Assembly (NCBI GenBank): GCA_016584305.1 | Contig: JACEEZ010011076.1 | Span: 295,001-359,000 of the forward strand | DNA length: 64,000 bases | From: Chionoecetes opilio | Taxonomy: Eukaryota; Arthropoda; Malacostraca; Decapoda; Majidae | Reading direction: 5' to 3' | In this document: positions 14,816 through 26,790 of the stretch, one piece after another | How the letters are laid out: the number at the start of each line of letters is the position of its first letter | Position numbering within the stretch: the stretch's first letter is position 1 | Position numbers and translations under genes: made by a program | The notes under the pieces: generated by a model | Told to the model about the DNA's origin: nothing | What the model saw: the letters and a program-made list of their open reading frames with translations, nothing else | The model's database searches: none

Positions 14816-16151
14816 CAGTAAACCCTCACTATAATGAACCAATTGGGGGGAAGGGGGTGACTTTATATCCGAGGTATCCGAACTTTTCGCATATAACAAA
14901 CTTTGTTCGTTATAAGAGGTGAAAGTTCGCTATTTCCGACCATTTCCGCGTATGATGAACTTTGTTATATTACAGTAGTCCCTCGCGTTTGGCGAATCTC
15001 AGTTTAGCGAAAAACGGTATTGGCGATAGGTTGGATACGGTAGCATTATCCCAATTTGGCACTTCAAATTCACTTTTGGCGAGACGCTCGCTGACGTCAC
15101 GGAATGACGTCGGCCCAGAATGCACCACCCACATGTTGGTGTTGGTGTCCATGTTGGTGTTTGTTATCTTCCCGGTGTCTCTCCCCGGAACTCAGGCCTC
15201 TTCAAAGACTAGGTGACTTGTCGTCAGGTGGGCCGTGAGTGTTGTGTGTGACAGTGTGGCGGCAGCCCGCAGGCGAGTGAGAGAGACATCCAGGAAGTGG
15301 GATGTTTTTTCTTATCCACGGGTGCAGAGAGGAATCTGAGCGGTAATGACCCATGGAGGTGGCGCGGAGGGCGTCGCCTAGCGAGGTATCCTAGGTGAAG
15401 CGGTAGACCCGAGATATCAGATGTTTTACAGTAGAGAGCGGCAGCGGGAAGCGGGTGATGTTTACATCTGACGGCCATCTTGGCAGCAGGAACTGCCGTT
15501 TTGTTGACCCAGCTCTTGTTTTTTCTTAGTATTATGCATTACATCGGTGCCTAACTCTAAATAATTCATGGTAAATAACATCCGTTATCTATATCTATTG
15601 TATTGCTGTCAATGTTTCATGTATAATGTCTTTGCTTTTAAGCAGTTAAAGTAGGAAAATGGAGGTCAAAAGGGTGAACTCAGGCCTCGTCAAAGACTAA
15701 TGGATAATTTTCCCATTGAAAGTGCTATTCGTGTTTGGCGAAATTCACTTTTGGCAATGGTTAGGCAAGACTAATTAAATCACCAAACGTGAGGGACCAC
15801 TGTAGATGAAAGTTCGTCTGCTTACGTATATGCAGTCATCACAAATACTACACGCATACAGGGAAATTAAAACAGTACGTGGTGAGGCACGGGAAAACAT
15901 GAGAGGAGGTGTTTACGATCGGGTAGACAAAGCTTGATTGATCGGCTGGCAGCCGCGTACCGCCCGGTCAGCTTTGTTTTCACTGCCACCGTCTGACCTG
16001 CGTGTACATGTTCGGCCGGCCCACCACCATACCAAACCCCACATTTATTACCGAATTTATTCGGTAAATTCCCGCATATATCAGACTGGCAGAAAAAGTT
16101 TGTTAAAGCAGAATTCATTATATAGAGGTCCGTAAAAGCGAGGGTTTACTG
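14816..16151. mobile_element. Pogo/Tigger-like MITE, outer element
   Basis: Bounded by cagtaaaccctcactata and its inverted counterpart gcgagggtttactg, with TA on both sides. Sequence inside each end matches a second, uninterrupted copy at 48253-48608, so the extra length here comes from another element nested at 14973-15802. No transposase ORF. Confidence 0.85.
14973..15802. mobile_element. Second MITE nested in the outer element
   Basis: Ends cagtagtccctcgcgtttgg and caccaaacgtgagggaccactg are inverted repeats, flanked by TA at 14971-14972 and 15803-15804. The element is about 830 bp and non-coding. The 48-kb homologue of the host element lacks it and shows the unoccupied site. Confidence 0.88.
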
Positions 16152-16153
16152 TA

Positions 16154-19100
16154 CTCTTTGTATAAAAATAAATGTCTTGTAGACACAACACTTTTCCAAC
16201 AGTATTTAGAGACTGTCGCAGAATAACGTCCTGTGAGAGCCAGAGTGCATTTCGGTAGAGTGTCTATTTGATGCTGCTGCTCCTGTGGTTACTGCCTAAG
16301 TGCCTGTAAGAAGTTATCTGCATGCTTGCCCATTCTGTAATTAGGTGACTTGTAAAGAATATGAGTCTTTTTGGCCGTAGGAATGGTGATGAGGCAGTTA
16401 GTTTTAGTGCTGGTTTCTCATGATTCCCATGTTCTTCACGAGTACATACATAAGTAGAAATGTTAAGTGATACAAGTTTGTTGAAAAACATAATACAAAT
16501 ATATAGAATAATACCATGATATAATGCTAGCATAGCCTTCCTAACAATATGATTGATTGATTTCATGCTAAAAAAGGGGAATGTGCCAGACATCAGAGGC
16601 CATATGGCACTATGGCAATCCTAACAATACGAAATAATTGTTAGACCATGGAATTTTTTTCTTCATATATCTGAAACGCCATACGAATAACACTTCAATC
16701 AAGGAAACTAATGAACGTGGCTTGACTTGAGAACACTTGCAAATATAGTAGATTGGAAGTGTTTCAATCAAATTTAAGTGTCCATTATGCCACCAAATTT
16801 TTTATGCAGACAAATATACTCGTCCATGGCTTTGAGCATGTAAAGTGTGCGAGCATACTTTAAAAGTTGGACTTTGTATACCTAAACAAATTACATCAGC
16901 CCCTTGTCAGAAAATTGGAAAGAACACCCAGCAAGTTCAACAAAGCAGTTAGGGTTATTGACTTTAAAAAATATATGTATTTTGAATGGCCTTCTTTCAA
17001 TATATATGTATATAGTGGAACCTCGCTTTTTGTCAGTCTTAGTTTTTATCACTTGGTCTTTATCCTGTTAAGGCAAAAAAAATATATACATATATTTGCT
17101 CTGATTTTCATCCAAAATTTAGCTCGAAGCTCTTTACGGGAGGATAGCAGCTGGCGGTCGCATGTCCAGCACGTGATCAAGGCTGTGGGTGAATTACACA
17201 CACCTGGTAACATCATCAGTGTTTACATGCTTAAGTACTGTCCCTCACCCACAGAGCCAATCATGGTTTTTTTAGAGCCCAACCCTCTCAGTAAAGGTAC
17301 ACTTCTGGTTTCACTGTTCTGTTCATAATTTTTTTTCCTATGAATTCCATATATAAGTATACCTATGAATTACATTACATAACTTTTAAATGTAATAAAA
17401 TGTATACTTTTACTTTTACTTTTTTTTTTTCTTTTTTTCTTTTTTTCTTTTTATGGGGGTAACTTTTTGGGACTCAAAATTAATTATTTCTAATTACATT
17501 CCAATGGAAAATACTGCTTTGGCTTTCATCATAAGTGATTTTCGACCAACCACCAGGAACCAATTAATGACAAAAACTGAGGTTCATATATCCTACTATA
17601 TACATATACATATTCATCATGAATTGTTTGCAGACTATTCTTTTTCTGATATGTTGACTGTCCTCCTTCACAGTTACGTTACAGGGTAAAAAAGAATCAC
17701 TTCTTACTAATAATTAATTTGCAGATAATTAAATTGTTTCCTCATCTTGCCCAACATTCCAGCATCTACTCAAGCTTATTTTCAGAAATTACAACTGATA
17801 ATGCTGCTTACCCTTGCATATCATCGGCCTCACCAGCTGTTTCACATTCACTGCTACATTTCGTACTGTGTTGGTAATCTGTCCTTCCCTTCCTTCCTTG
17901 GGAATGTCATCTGCCCTGGCCGTGGGGACATAGTTGAGAACACAGCTTCTGTATACAGGGATTTGTACTCCTTAGATGGATAAGACATAGTATTAACATT
18001 AGCAAGATATATTCTTCAATACAACTCAAATATATTACAGAGTGAAAAGGGGGAAATGTATGATGCTCGATTAATACGCGTGTTCAACTTGCATTTAAGG
18101 TGAGAAATTTTTTGCACTGATGCAAATTTAAAGCTCCACAAAATGCTATTGATGAATTAGTAAGCTTTTATTCCTCTTTCCGAAATTCAATGCAAACTGC
18201 TATTGATTTAGCCAATAGGTAGATCAATGAGCTCCCAGTAAGCTTTTTCCTGCCCTGCTATGTTAACCAGATTTGTACATAGAAGTGCTCACCCTCATTG
18301 TAGAATGTCACTTTTGTAAACATCTTTTTAAAACCCTTAGTAGATCAGTAGGATTTAGTGTTTCTACTCACACCAGGAAACACCGTGGGGTGCTGCCTCC
18401 TCCACCCTTCTGAGGGAGTGGTTGAACAAGTCACAGCATTCCCATCATACTTCTTCTATACCCTTGATCAGTCGCACAGTCCATGACTTCCTACTGAGAA
18501 TTCATGCTCATTTTCTTCTCTTGACCATGTATATCTTTTCTCAGTGTCATGACATCATGTTCCCTTACCGCCCTCCCCACCGCTGGTTCGCTGGGCTTCA
18601 AAAGCTACTTTGCAACAAATATATTAGAGCCTTTGTTGTTTTGCCCTGCTGTTAGTCCATGTCTGCATGAGACAGCCAGCTTGGATGTTGCTGCTGGTGA
18701 GCTAAGTTAATGATGCAGAATATAATTAGGAAGAATCTCACTAAAGTCAAGGTGCATTTAGTCTCTTACATTAACTACAAGCTCACCGTATTCTTTGAAA
18801 CTTGTTTTTCTGGGCCTGAAGCTTTACATGTAAAGGGAGATTACAGAAAATAGCTACAGCTTTATATACTATATTTATACTAACATGCTGTGAGGTAGCC
18901 AGTGAAATAAAGCAACCAACCCACAACTTGGTGCAAAATCACCAGCAAATAGAAATCAGCTTTTCTGAGTCACCAGCGATATTAATAAGCCGTTAAACAT
19001 TTTATCCCATGCTTTTTCTACAACCAGTAGCATTTACATTGAATAAATAACTCACCATCAGAGCATCTACTGTATATAAACCTAAGTACAATCAGTAAAC

Positions 19101-22100
19101 TCATTGTAAAGTTTATAGGAACTGAATTCCACACCATGTACATAGAATCTTTGTTGCTCATGTATAGTTTGCAAGCAGTATAGCATAGATGTTTGGTTTT
19201 CATGAAGGCGGTATGGGAATGTGTAAGGGTATATCTAACACTATATATAAGTATTAAATTGATGTGATATATTTCTTATCGTCGAATGGTAAAAAAGGGG
19301 CTGCTGAATGAAAACTGAAATTGCTACTAGGCTGACTATGTCACAACAGGTTGCAGGCTGTACATAAGGTGTGACATGCTAACTAACCGATAAGTATGCT
19401 GTCATCTGCTCCATTTTTACCTGTAGCAAGCTCCTATTTGTACCACATACCCACCACCTTTGAATTAATCTAGGGGAAATGTTTAATCAGACCCAGCTCA
19501 TTTAGGAAACCACAAATAAGGTTAATGATAATTCCTTTTGTTGTTTCCTAACTAAAAATATATAAAAACTAATTGCTCATACTTTGTTGAAGACTGGTAA
19601 GATTCACTGCTTTCAATGATGACAACAAATAGAGCGGTGGGAAATGTTGCCTTTTACCGAGGTTTGCCGGCTCCAGCGATACTCAAGGGTAAGGTGCCAC
19701 ATGCTTCACTGTGGAAATTACCTCGGCATATATAGTTACTGCTAAATACAGCATTGAATACTTTTGTATAATTTATACTCGTCCATTGAGGACAGCTAAG
19801 TAACTAAAGATCTCGTCTCTCATCAGTAGACAAAGACAACTGCCGCTTGGTGCATAGCATATTTTATATCATGCACATCGGAAAACTTTTGTATTTTTTC
19901 CCGTAGCAAATTGTCATGCTGCTGACAGGCTGAAACAAACATATTTTGTTCCCTACCCTGTTTACCTCTCACAGATGTGCAGTGGCCTAGAAACATATAA
20001 CACTTTAATATCTTTGTGCATTTTCATGTTGCCGAAAGAACATAAAATCTCGATATGTATCTGGAAAAAATTGGAGAAATTGGTGAATCATGAGGTAAAT
20101 TTAGTATCAATTACTCTAGTGCTGCTACATGTAATTTATTTTCAACTAAAACCAATGCATGAGCCTAATCCAATTAGTATTCTGCAAGACGACCACTGTC
20201 ATCAAGGTGAAGCAAGTACTACAGCATTATAGTGTTCATTGATGAAAAACTTTAATGTGACAAAATTTGAATTAAAGAAAAGATTCATGTTTTATTATAA
20301 AATAGAAAAAGTAAGTACATATCATACATCGCAAATCATGGATCACCAATTCCTGAAAATATTACGGCACTAAAACAAAGCATGCGCACAGTGCCACCAG
20401 CATGATAAGTCTCTGCACAAGATCAGCTTAACCCACACTCACTTCCTCAATACCACTAAAGACATAAAACCCATTAATCTCCACTGATCCACTTGCTTAT
20501 ATGGTAATACAGGCACACTTCTAACTTCCCTGAGAAATTTCTGTGTCTAGCCAGCGGCCGTCACCAGTTTTTTAGATGCTGCAGGATTCCCACGGAAGGG
20601 ATCCTGGGCTATTAAGTTACTATGTAAGTTCATGCTGTAAGGCAAATTGTCTGTAGGCACTTGGATGAGAATAGCCAGCAGACACATGATGTTGATGTGG
20701 TAGATGCTAATGAACACTCTCCATCCCCTTCCTAACACTCCAGCGTGAGCCTCTCCTCTCCTAGTAAAGTTACCGCTGCCCTGCCACTCACAAAGAAGTG
20801 GTTGAAAATCTGCACAGACATACGTATTGTCTGAAAAGGATAAGCTAAAAGTAAACCTATTACCATTGGCAACACTTATCATTACAGGGCCTTATGATAA
20901 ATTCTAAACTAAATTATCCTTCAGGCTTAAAGTATATAGCGTAATCATAGAAAACTGAGAAGGCATATAGTCATCTATGATAATGGAGATAATATTCATA
21001 TATAACAGATTCTAATTTTTGTAGTAGATGGGGTAGCATAATTCTCCTAATGTACAGATAACATGAACTTATTTTGTAATATTTGTAAATCTCAGAAGGA
21101 TATAATACTGCTTAGATGTAGTGAATGAATAACTAAAACAATTTTGGAGACTGGCACTGAGGCCTCTGTCACACCGGCTGTAAGAATGGCACCTCAACAG
21201 TGATGTGCGATTTTCAAGCACCAGGACAGTAAACAGCGAGGATAAAAATGTTGGACACATCCAGTATGGCAAAGTTCCCAGTGCAGTGCATTTCCATTCT
21301 TGAAGATGAATGAAATCATATTCTGTGGTCATTAGGAATGCAACTTTTGTAAAATACTTCTCTGATCCTTTTCCTCCCGCCATGCAAGCCTGACACCGGT
21401 GGCCCAACAACACTTACTCCCCCCTGGGTCTTACCTCATCCCTTGCTCACCCTTAACTTATTCATGTGATGTGCCTCCATGCCCTTGTCTCTATGTTCAC
21501 GATAGCCTCCCATCAGCATTAGAAAGCATTTACTGTTAGTAAGAGAGTAAGAGTTTTCTCACCACTCCCTGGGTAAACCCTAGCAAGCAGCAAGTCCAAG
21601 ATGCCTCCTTTCTTTGCTTTAAGAATTGTCAACTGAACTGATTTGATTATTTTTTAGGTCCTGCTTCCAAAACACCATAGCTTAACACCTTTTGTGTAAA
21701 TAAAGAGAAAGCTTGGTATGGGTGTTTTATGAAAAGATGTTTTTGATAAAGGTTTAATTCTTTGTATCAATCAGCTAAGAAATGAAAAAGTGAAAACCTA
21801 TTGTGTTAGGTATGCATATCTGTAGTGGAGAACTGCTTGTCACATGACACCAGCCACTTAGCATCCTCTGTTGATAACATACTGACATTCATACACACAC
21901 ACATCATACATATACTTGTATATATATAAAATTTCTCTACTCAAAACCTGATTTGCAACTTATGAATCTGATTAACTGGAGTGACTTACCATCAACAAAT
22001 TGTTTATGGCTGTTACAATAATGTATGACAAAACAAAGTGTATTATAATCAAACAGAGGAGTGTAGTATCAGCAGGCAATGTGAGGCTTTAGTTCCCCAT

Positions 22101-22374
22101 CAAAAATTATGGCTTCAATGTTTGTGTTTCCATAACCATTATTTCCTAGCAAAGTAAATTCGTTACCTACCAATGTATATCATTAACCTATAAGTTATGC
22201 TACAAGTTAATGGCAGGGATACGCCAAGCACCAGCACACACACAGGCGCATTACCTCCCTGCTCTCTGGGCTTGTGGTGAGTAAACTATTTTTACCTTAG
22301 AATACAAAAAGCAGGACAATTCATATCAAGGCTACCTAAATTTGCCCGCAGACATTTGCAGGTACACTGCATCC
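16154..22374. other. Intergenic stretch, no gene recognised
   Basis: About 6 kb without a supportable exon. Small items seen are a pogo-like end (agtggaacctcgctttt) near 17014, a repeat near 17125 shared with 662, and a T/CT-rich tract near 17418-17450. A minus-strand ORF at 20547-20882 has no recognisable domain and no clear splice context. The rest is unremarkable AT-rich DNA. Confidence 0.5.
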
Positions 22375-23208
22375 TCTTACAACACGGTTTTATGGGCGAC
22401 ACAGCACGCCGTGTTGTACTAAATTGTGTTGTACGAATCATAGAAACCCATGTTATAATGCACTTATGGTGAACACCTCCGAAATGTCGTACTTTTCCCC
22501 CATATTAACACATTGAAATGCATACACTGCCTTTACAATAATCAATATATAGTAAACATTCACTCATCTTAGTCTCTTACCTTAACTCTAATGGTGGGAG
22601 AAAGTTTGGAAAGAAATTTCTAGGAAAAAAATATAAAAATAAACAGGTTTTCTACCGGTACTAAAATCAGTAGTAAAATCTACCAATTTTCTCGGTAGGC
22701 GGTGGTCATTCTGTTGCTCTGTTCCCATGTTCTTTGGCGTATGGTGCAACTTTTAGCTTGTATGCGATAGTACGTATTAGTAAATCGTTTTGAAGAATTC
22801 GCCATGGGTGATAATTTCCAGGACTGAAAAGAGCTTGTGATACGTGTGTGACTGTGTGGGGGTAAATGATACATCAACACTACGATAGCAGATGATAGAT
22901 GGCGCTGTTGGCGACAGCAATCTGCCGAGCCTCCAGAGGCAGAACGTAAACATTACATCGGGACAGATTAGTTGATTTGAATGTCTTATGGTATTATAAA
23001 TACTTGTAACAGGTAAGTACTGAGGAAGTACTCAAGTTGCGTGTTGTGCAGCACCGTGCAGTGCGGGTAAGGGCGGAATTGCCTTGCTTTCGGATCGCCA
23101 GATCGTGTTGTATGAATACGAAGTGTTGTGCGGATGAAGTTTGCTAGACCCCCACCGTTTTGTACGAGGATCGTGTTGTACAAACCCGTGTTGTACGAGG
23201 ATGCAGTG
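22375..23208. mobile_element. Pogo/Tigger-like MITE with cactgcatcctc ends
   Basis: The termini cactgcatcctcttacaaca and tgttgtacgaggatgcagtg are inverted and flanked by TA at 22373 and 23209. Several internal copies of cgtgttgtac lie near both ends. It contains a segment (about 22633-22990) that is repeated near 39121-39800, so that segment is either part of a shared element or a nested insertion. Confidence 0.8.
22633..22990. repeat. Interspersed repeat shared with 39115-39800
   Basis: The segment runs from ttttctaccggta to gattagttgatttgaatgtc. It is nearly collinear with 39115-39800, except that the latter carries an extra block of about 340 bp. It includes ggcgctgttggcg and cccatgttctttggcgta as strongly conserved parts. 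Confidence 0.8.
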
Positions 23209-23214
23209 TACCAA

Positions 23215-24390
23215 GCAAGACATCAAAAATCTCCACAGTATGAAGGTAAGTGGAAGACAGACATTTGTGCAGAAAGGAGAACAATATAAAAGGAAGTTGA
23301 ACGACCAATAGCTGGATTGAAGTTTGATAAAACTGCAGGTATAAATGGAATAACTCTGGAAATGTTGGAAGATAGAGGGAATGCAGTAGTATTTGATATG
23401 TGATCTTGCATGGAGACAGATGCCGGATGAATGGAGGGTTTTTATTTTGCTTTTGCATTAAGGCAAATGTAGTAAGAAAGAGTCCTGAGAGAGATTGAAG
23501 TTACTGAAAAGGTTAACAAGGACTAAGAAGGATAGGGAGAAGATTGTGTAGATAAGTTATTTGCAATTTAGATGAAAGTTGAGGATTACTTAGCGCAGAG
23601 TAAAAGTTGCATACAACTTTCATAGATCAAGAAAGCATAAGGTAGGGTGGATAGGGAAGCACTCTGGAACATAATGAAAATATATGGAGTAGACAGGCAT
23701 CCATTGAAAGGAAATGTAATTTTATAAGAGAGCACGGGCATAGGAGTGGGTGTGGAGGGGAAACTTAGTGGGAGTGAGACAGCGGTGTGTGATGTCATTA
23801 TGGTTGTTGCTGGTTGTATTCTTATGGATAGGAGTATGTGAGACGTACAAGCTAAAGGCTTTTAATGAATGGAAAGGTTTGGTCTGTGCTAAGCATCTCC
23901 ATTTGCAGATAACAGTGTTGCTTGCAGGGAGTTGAGGGAAGCTCCTAGGGATGGTGGAAATTCAGAGCATGTAAGAGAGGGAAACAAGTGTGAATTCTGA
24001 GAAGAGCAAGGTAGTGCTTTTTGAGAGACGGAAAGAAGAGTTGATTGACTTTAGCACACCCTGCCAAGAGTGGGAAGATCAGCATTGTTGGGTTGGGAGA
24101 GAATGGATGAGATTGAAAAAGTTTTAATATTCCAGGACAGTGTTGGCACAAGGCGATGGTGTGAGGTGAGCAATGAAAACGTGTGAAAGATGTGGTATGG
24201 GAGTGGCAGCAGGAGTTGTAATGCGTGGTGAAATGGTTGAAAATAAGTACTTTGAGATGGTTTGGAGTTTAGACGCATTGAGATGAAGGCCAATGTATAG
24301 ATGGACAAATGTGACAGAAGAGTACAAATGGAGACTTTTCTGGCCACTTCCCTTAAGGGAGTTCCAAGAAACAGGCATCAATGTTAACTA
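23215..24390 (+). mobile_element. Heavily decayed RTE-type LINE
   Basis: Short frame pieces in consistent order: FDKTAGINGITLEMLED near 23320, a VRQRCVMSLW piece near 23770 (RT motif normally VRQGCVMSPWLF), and at the end YKWRLFWPLPLREFQE near 24325. The frames are broken many times. It lies immediately right of the 22375-23208 MITE. Confidence 0.65.
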
Positions 24391-24677
24391 GACGAAATAA
24401 CATCTTGCTTAATGTCAAATCTAATATGGCCCTTTTATGATTACAAGTAGTGACATATAATTTATGACTCATGAACAGACATATGTGTTTCTATCAAACT
24501 AGTTACTGAGAAATGAGCAATTCTAAGTAAAAGCATAACTTTAAAATTCCTACTGACAAATGTATGTATGTATGTATTGGTTGTTGACCTTCTGACTTTC
24601 TAATGACGAAGCAAAGCAGTCAGCAAAATGTTTCAGATTTTAATGATATATTTTCACATACTACTTCCTCAGTAGTA

Positions 24678-26020
24678 CAGTAAACCCTCTCTAATTCAAA
24701 CTAATTGGGGCGAGACCTGGGTCAAATTCGCCGAAAGTTAGAATTATCCAATGGTTACCTCTCGCCCCCCCACACAATAAGAACTCACTCAAACATGCTA
24801 AAACAGCACAGATTGTATTACTTGTATTCACCAAAACATGGCTAATACTGAAGTCTTGAAATGCAGAACTACTGTACACTGAGCACTCGGGCGTCACTGA
24901 TAGCGTCTTCAGGCAAAGGCTGCGATCAGTAAAGGCCTGTCCAAACGAGCGGGCCTGATTGGCAGGCATGCCTGTTATCGGGCACATTTGACGGGCTAAC
25001 CATCAAACTGCCCGAGCCCCCGTTGAGCGGAATCACCAGGCGGTGTCCGGTGGCTTGATGAGCTTCGACGCTGCCAGACTAAGTTAACATTGTGTACCCA
25101 TAGCAGGCTTGCCTCCCACATCTCACGTCGTTGTAACACTGTTCACATCAGGAACTTGCGATGTCTACACAATACTTTCTTCCTCTCAGTAATACTGGGT
25201 GCCATGTTTATCGTACCGCACTCCACAACCTACTGGCATCGTCGGGCACGCCCGCCAATTCATCGATTTGGCCATGTGGACAACATTCACGGGCATGCCC
25301 GGTAGAATTTGCCCGCCGACCGCCGGGCACGCCCGCTCGTCTGGACAGGGTTTAAGGCAACGCAAACGGGACCACACGGAGGCTCACGGTGATGTAGGCA
25401 TACAGTATGCCTAGTGCAAGCCCCCGCACTACAGATCTGGGAGGTGGATCGCTACTGAGTTGCCAGCTTGCGCTACAATAAGGATATGTATACAAAGGTC
25501 AAGGAAAGCCTCTCCTCTTCACTCTCCTCTTCTTGCCTCCTTAATATTTCATTTCCTGCTGTTATAGCTTCTGCTGCATCAAATACAGGGTCATCAGCAA
25601 CTTATTCTTGAACAATAAGAATAGCCACAGAGATAAATTTCTGCAGCTGCTATCTTAGTAGCAATGTAAATTGTGAAGCGTACAGTATCGTTCAGTAGGG
25701 AGAGTGCGGGGGGGGGGGGACCGCTACTGAACGCAGCCCTGGCAGGTGTCACTCTGGGGATTTGTAAGGTAAGATCTTCAGTGCTTGAGGTGCTTAATGT
25801 GTTGGAGGCGATGTGGAGGCTGGCTGACAAAGTGGATGGCACAGAGGAGGTAGAAGATGCTGCAGAAAACTCTGACAATTCAAACAATGTGCAGAGAATT
25901 CGAACTTCAGTTTGGATTATGGAAAGTTGGAAAGTTGTTGAAAAATTTGAACTTGGCCTGAAACAGGTCAAATTATCCAAAATTTGAATCATACAGGTTC
26001 GAATTACAGAGGGTTTACTG
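24678..26020. mobile_element. Pogo/Tigger-like element with a nested insertion
   Basis: Ends cagtaaaccctctctaattc and gaattacagagggtttactg form inverted repeats bounded by TA. The left half recurs, inverted, at 59204-59563, and the right-end sequence recurs at 40060-40175. No intact transposase is seen. A separate element sits at 24936-25349. Confidence 0.85.
24936..25349. mobile_element. MITE nested in the 24.7-kb pogo-like element
   Basis: Inverted ends cctgtccaaacgagcgggc and gcccgctcgtctggacagg delimit about 414 bp rich in cgggca motifs. The flanks agtaaagg and gtttaagg could be a decayed 8-bp target duplication (hAT-like), but the match is imperfect. The inverted homologue near 59260 lacks this block and gives the empty site. 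Confidence 0.75.
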
Positions 26021-26024
26021 TATA

Positions 26025-26300
26025 TAGTTGTTAGCATTCCCACCTGTCACGCAAAAGACTGGGGTTCAGTTCTCCACCCAAGAGTACACACCACTTATGG
26101 TGCAGGGTTGTGGTGACCCGACTGCCCACCACACTGGTCTATACTATTCTGTGGTGCAGTCAGCCAGGGTGGTTAACCAAATAACCACCCGAGACACGGG
26201 GCATTGAATTAGTGTCTGTATTATCTGCGTGTCGTAGAGGGCAACTAAAAGAGACGAGGGCAGAGTTGGGATTCTTTCCCTGACAGTGACATTTCCCATG
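26025..26300 (+). mobile_element. tRNA-derived SINE-like repeat
   Basis: The head resembles a tRNA. An A-box-like segment, tagttgttagcat, lies at about 26026. A ctgtcacgcaaaagac anticodon-arm-like stretch follows, then a degenerate B-box ggttcagttct near 26063. A body without coding capacity follows. No poly-A tail or target duplication was identified. Confidence 0.5.
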
Positions 26301-26632
26301 AAAACAAAGAGCAGAAATCTGGTTTTATTTAATTCCATCCCAGGTGTTTTGGAGAAGGCCATGTGTATGAAAAAAATATATTTTCTCTTATGTGTAAGAT
26401 TAATAAGAAATAAACAGTTACATAAAACTGGAATGTAATTAATTCAAACATTACCATTCATTTCCATAGAAGCTAAATGGAAGCACGAGGTATCCAGACC
26501 AATTAATTTAATTAAAGAGTAACGGAGAGCTCTAAACTTTCCTTCATACAATGTTTCTTAAGTTACAAGCGCAGGCTACACTGTGGTCTATATACTACTA
26601 CCCACCCGAACAAGTTCTGTAAGTACTAACTT

Positions 26633-26790
26633 TCATTCCCTTTTGACAAACTGCACTGGTAGTGGAATCTTTGGTCTCAACAGCACTGACCATTCTTGCT
26701 CCGGAGGCTCACCACTGGTGGCCTGCACACGGAACTTCAACAGCAAGCGACACAAACCTACATATATATCTTGTTCTGCAAACCTTCGAC
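26633..26790 (-). CDS. P450 exon 10, C-terminus
   Basis: Encodes GRRFAEQDIYVGLCRLLLKF to PLPVQFVKRE and the stop TGA at 26635-26633. The acceptor is attttccag. Confidence 0.94.

Noticed and set aside
16867..17328. Plus-strand ORF of 153 codons
   Set aside because: It crosses a pogo-like repeat end and a repeat shared with position 662. No domain.
20547..20882. Minus-strand ORF of 111 codons with a hydrophobic stretch
   Set aside because: No recognised domain, no convincing partner exons and no composition signal. Not enough to call a gene.
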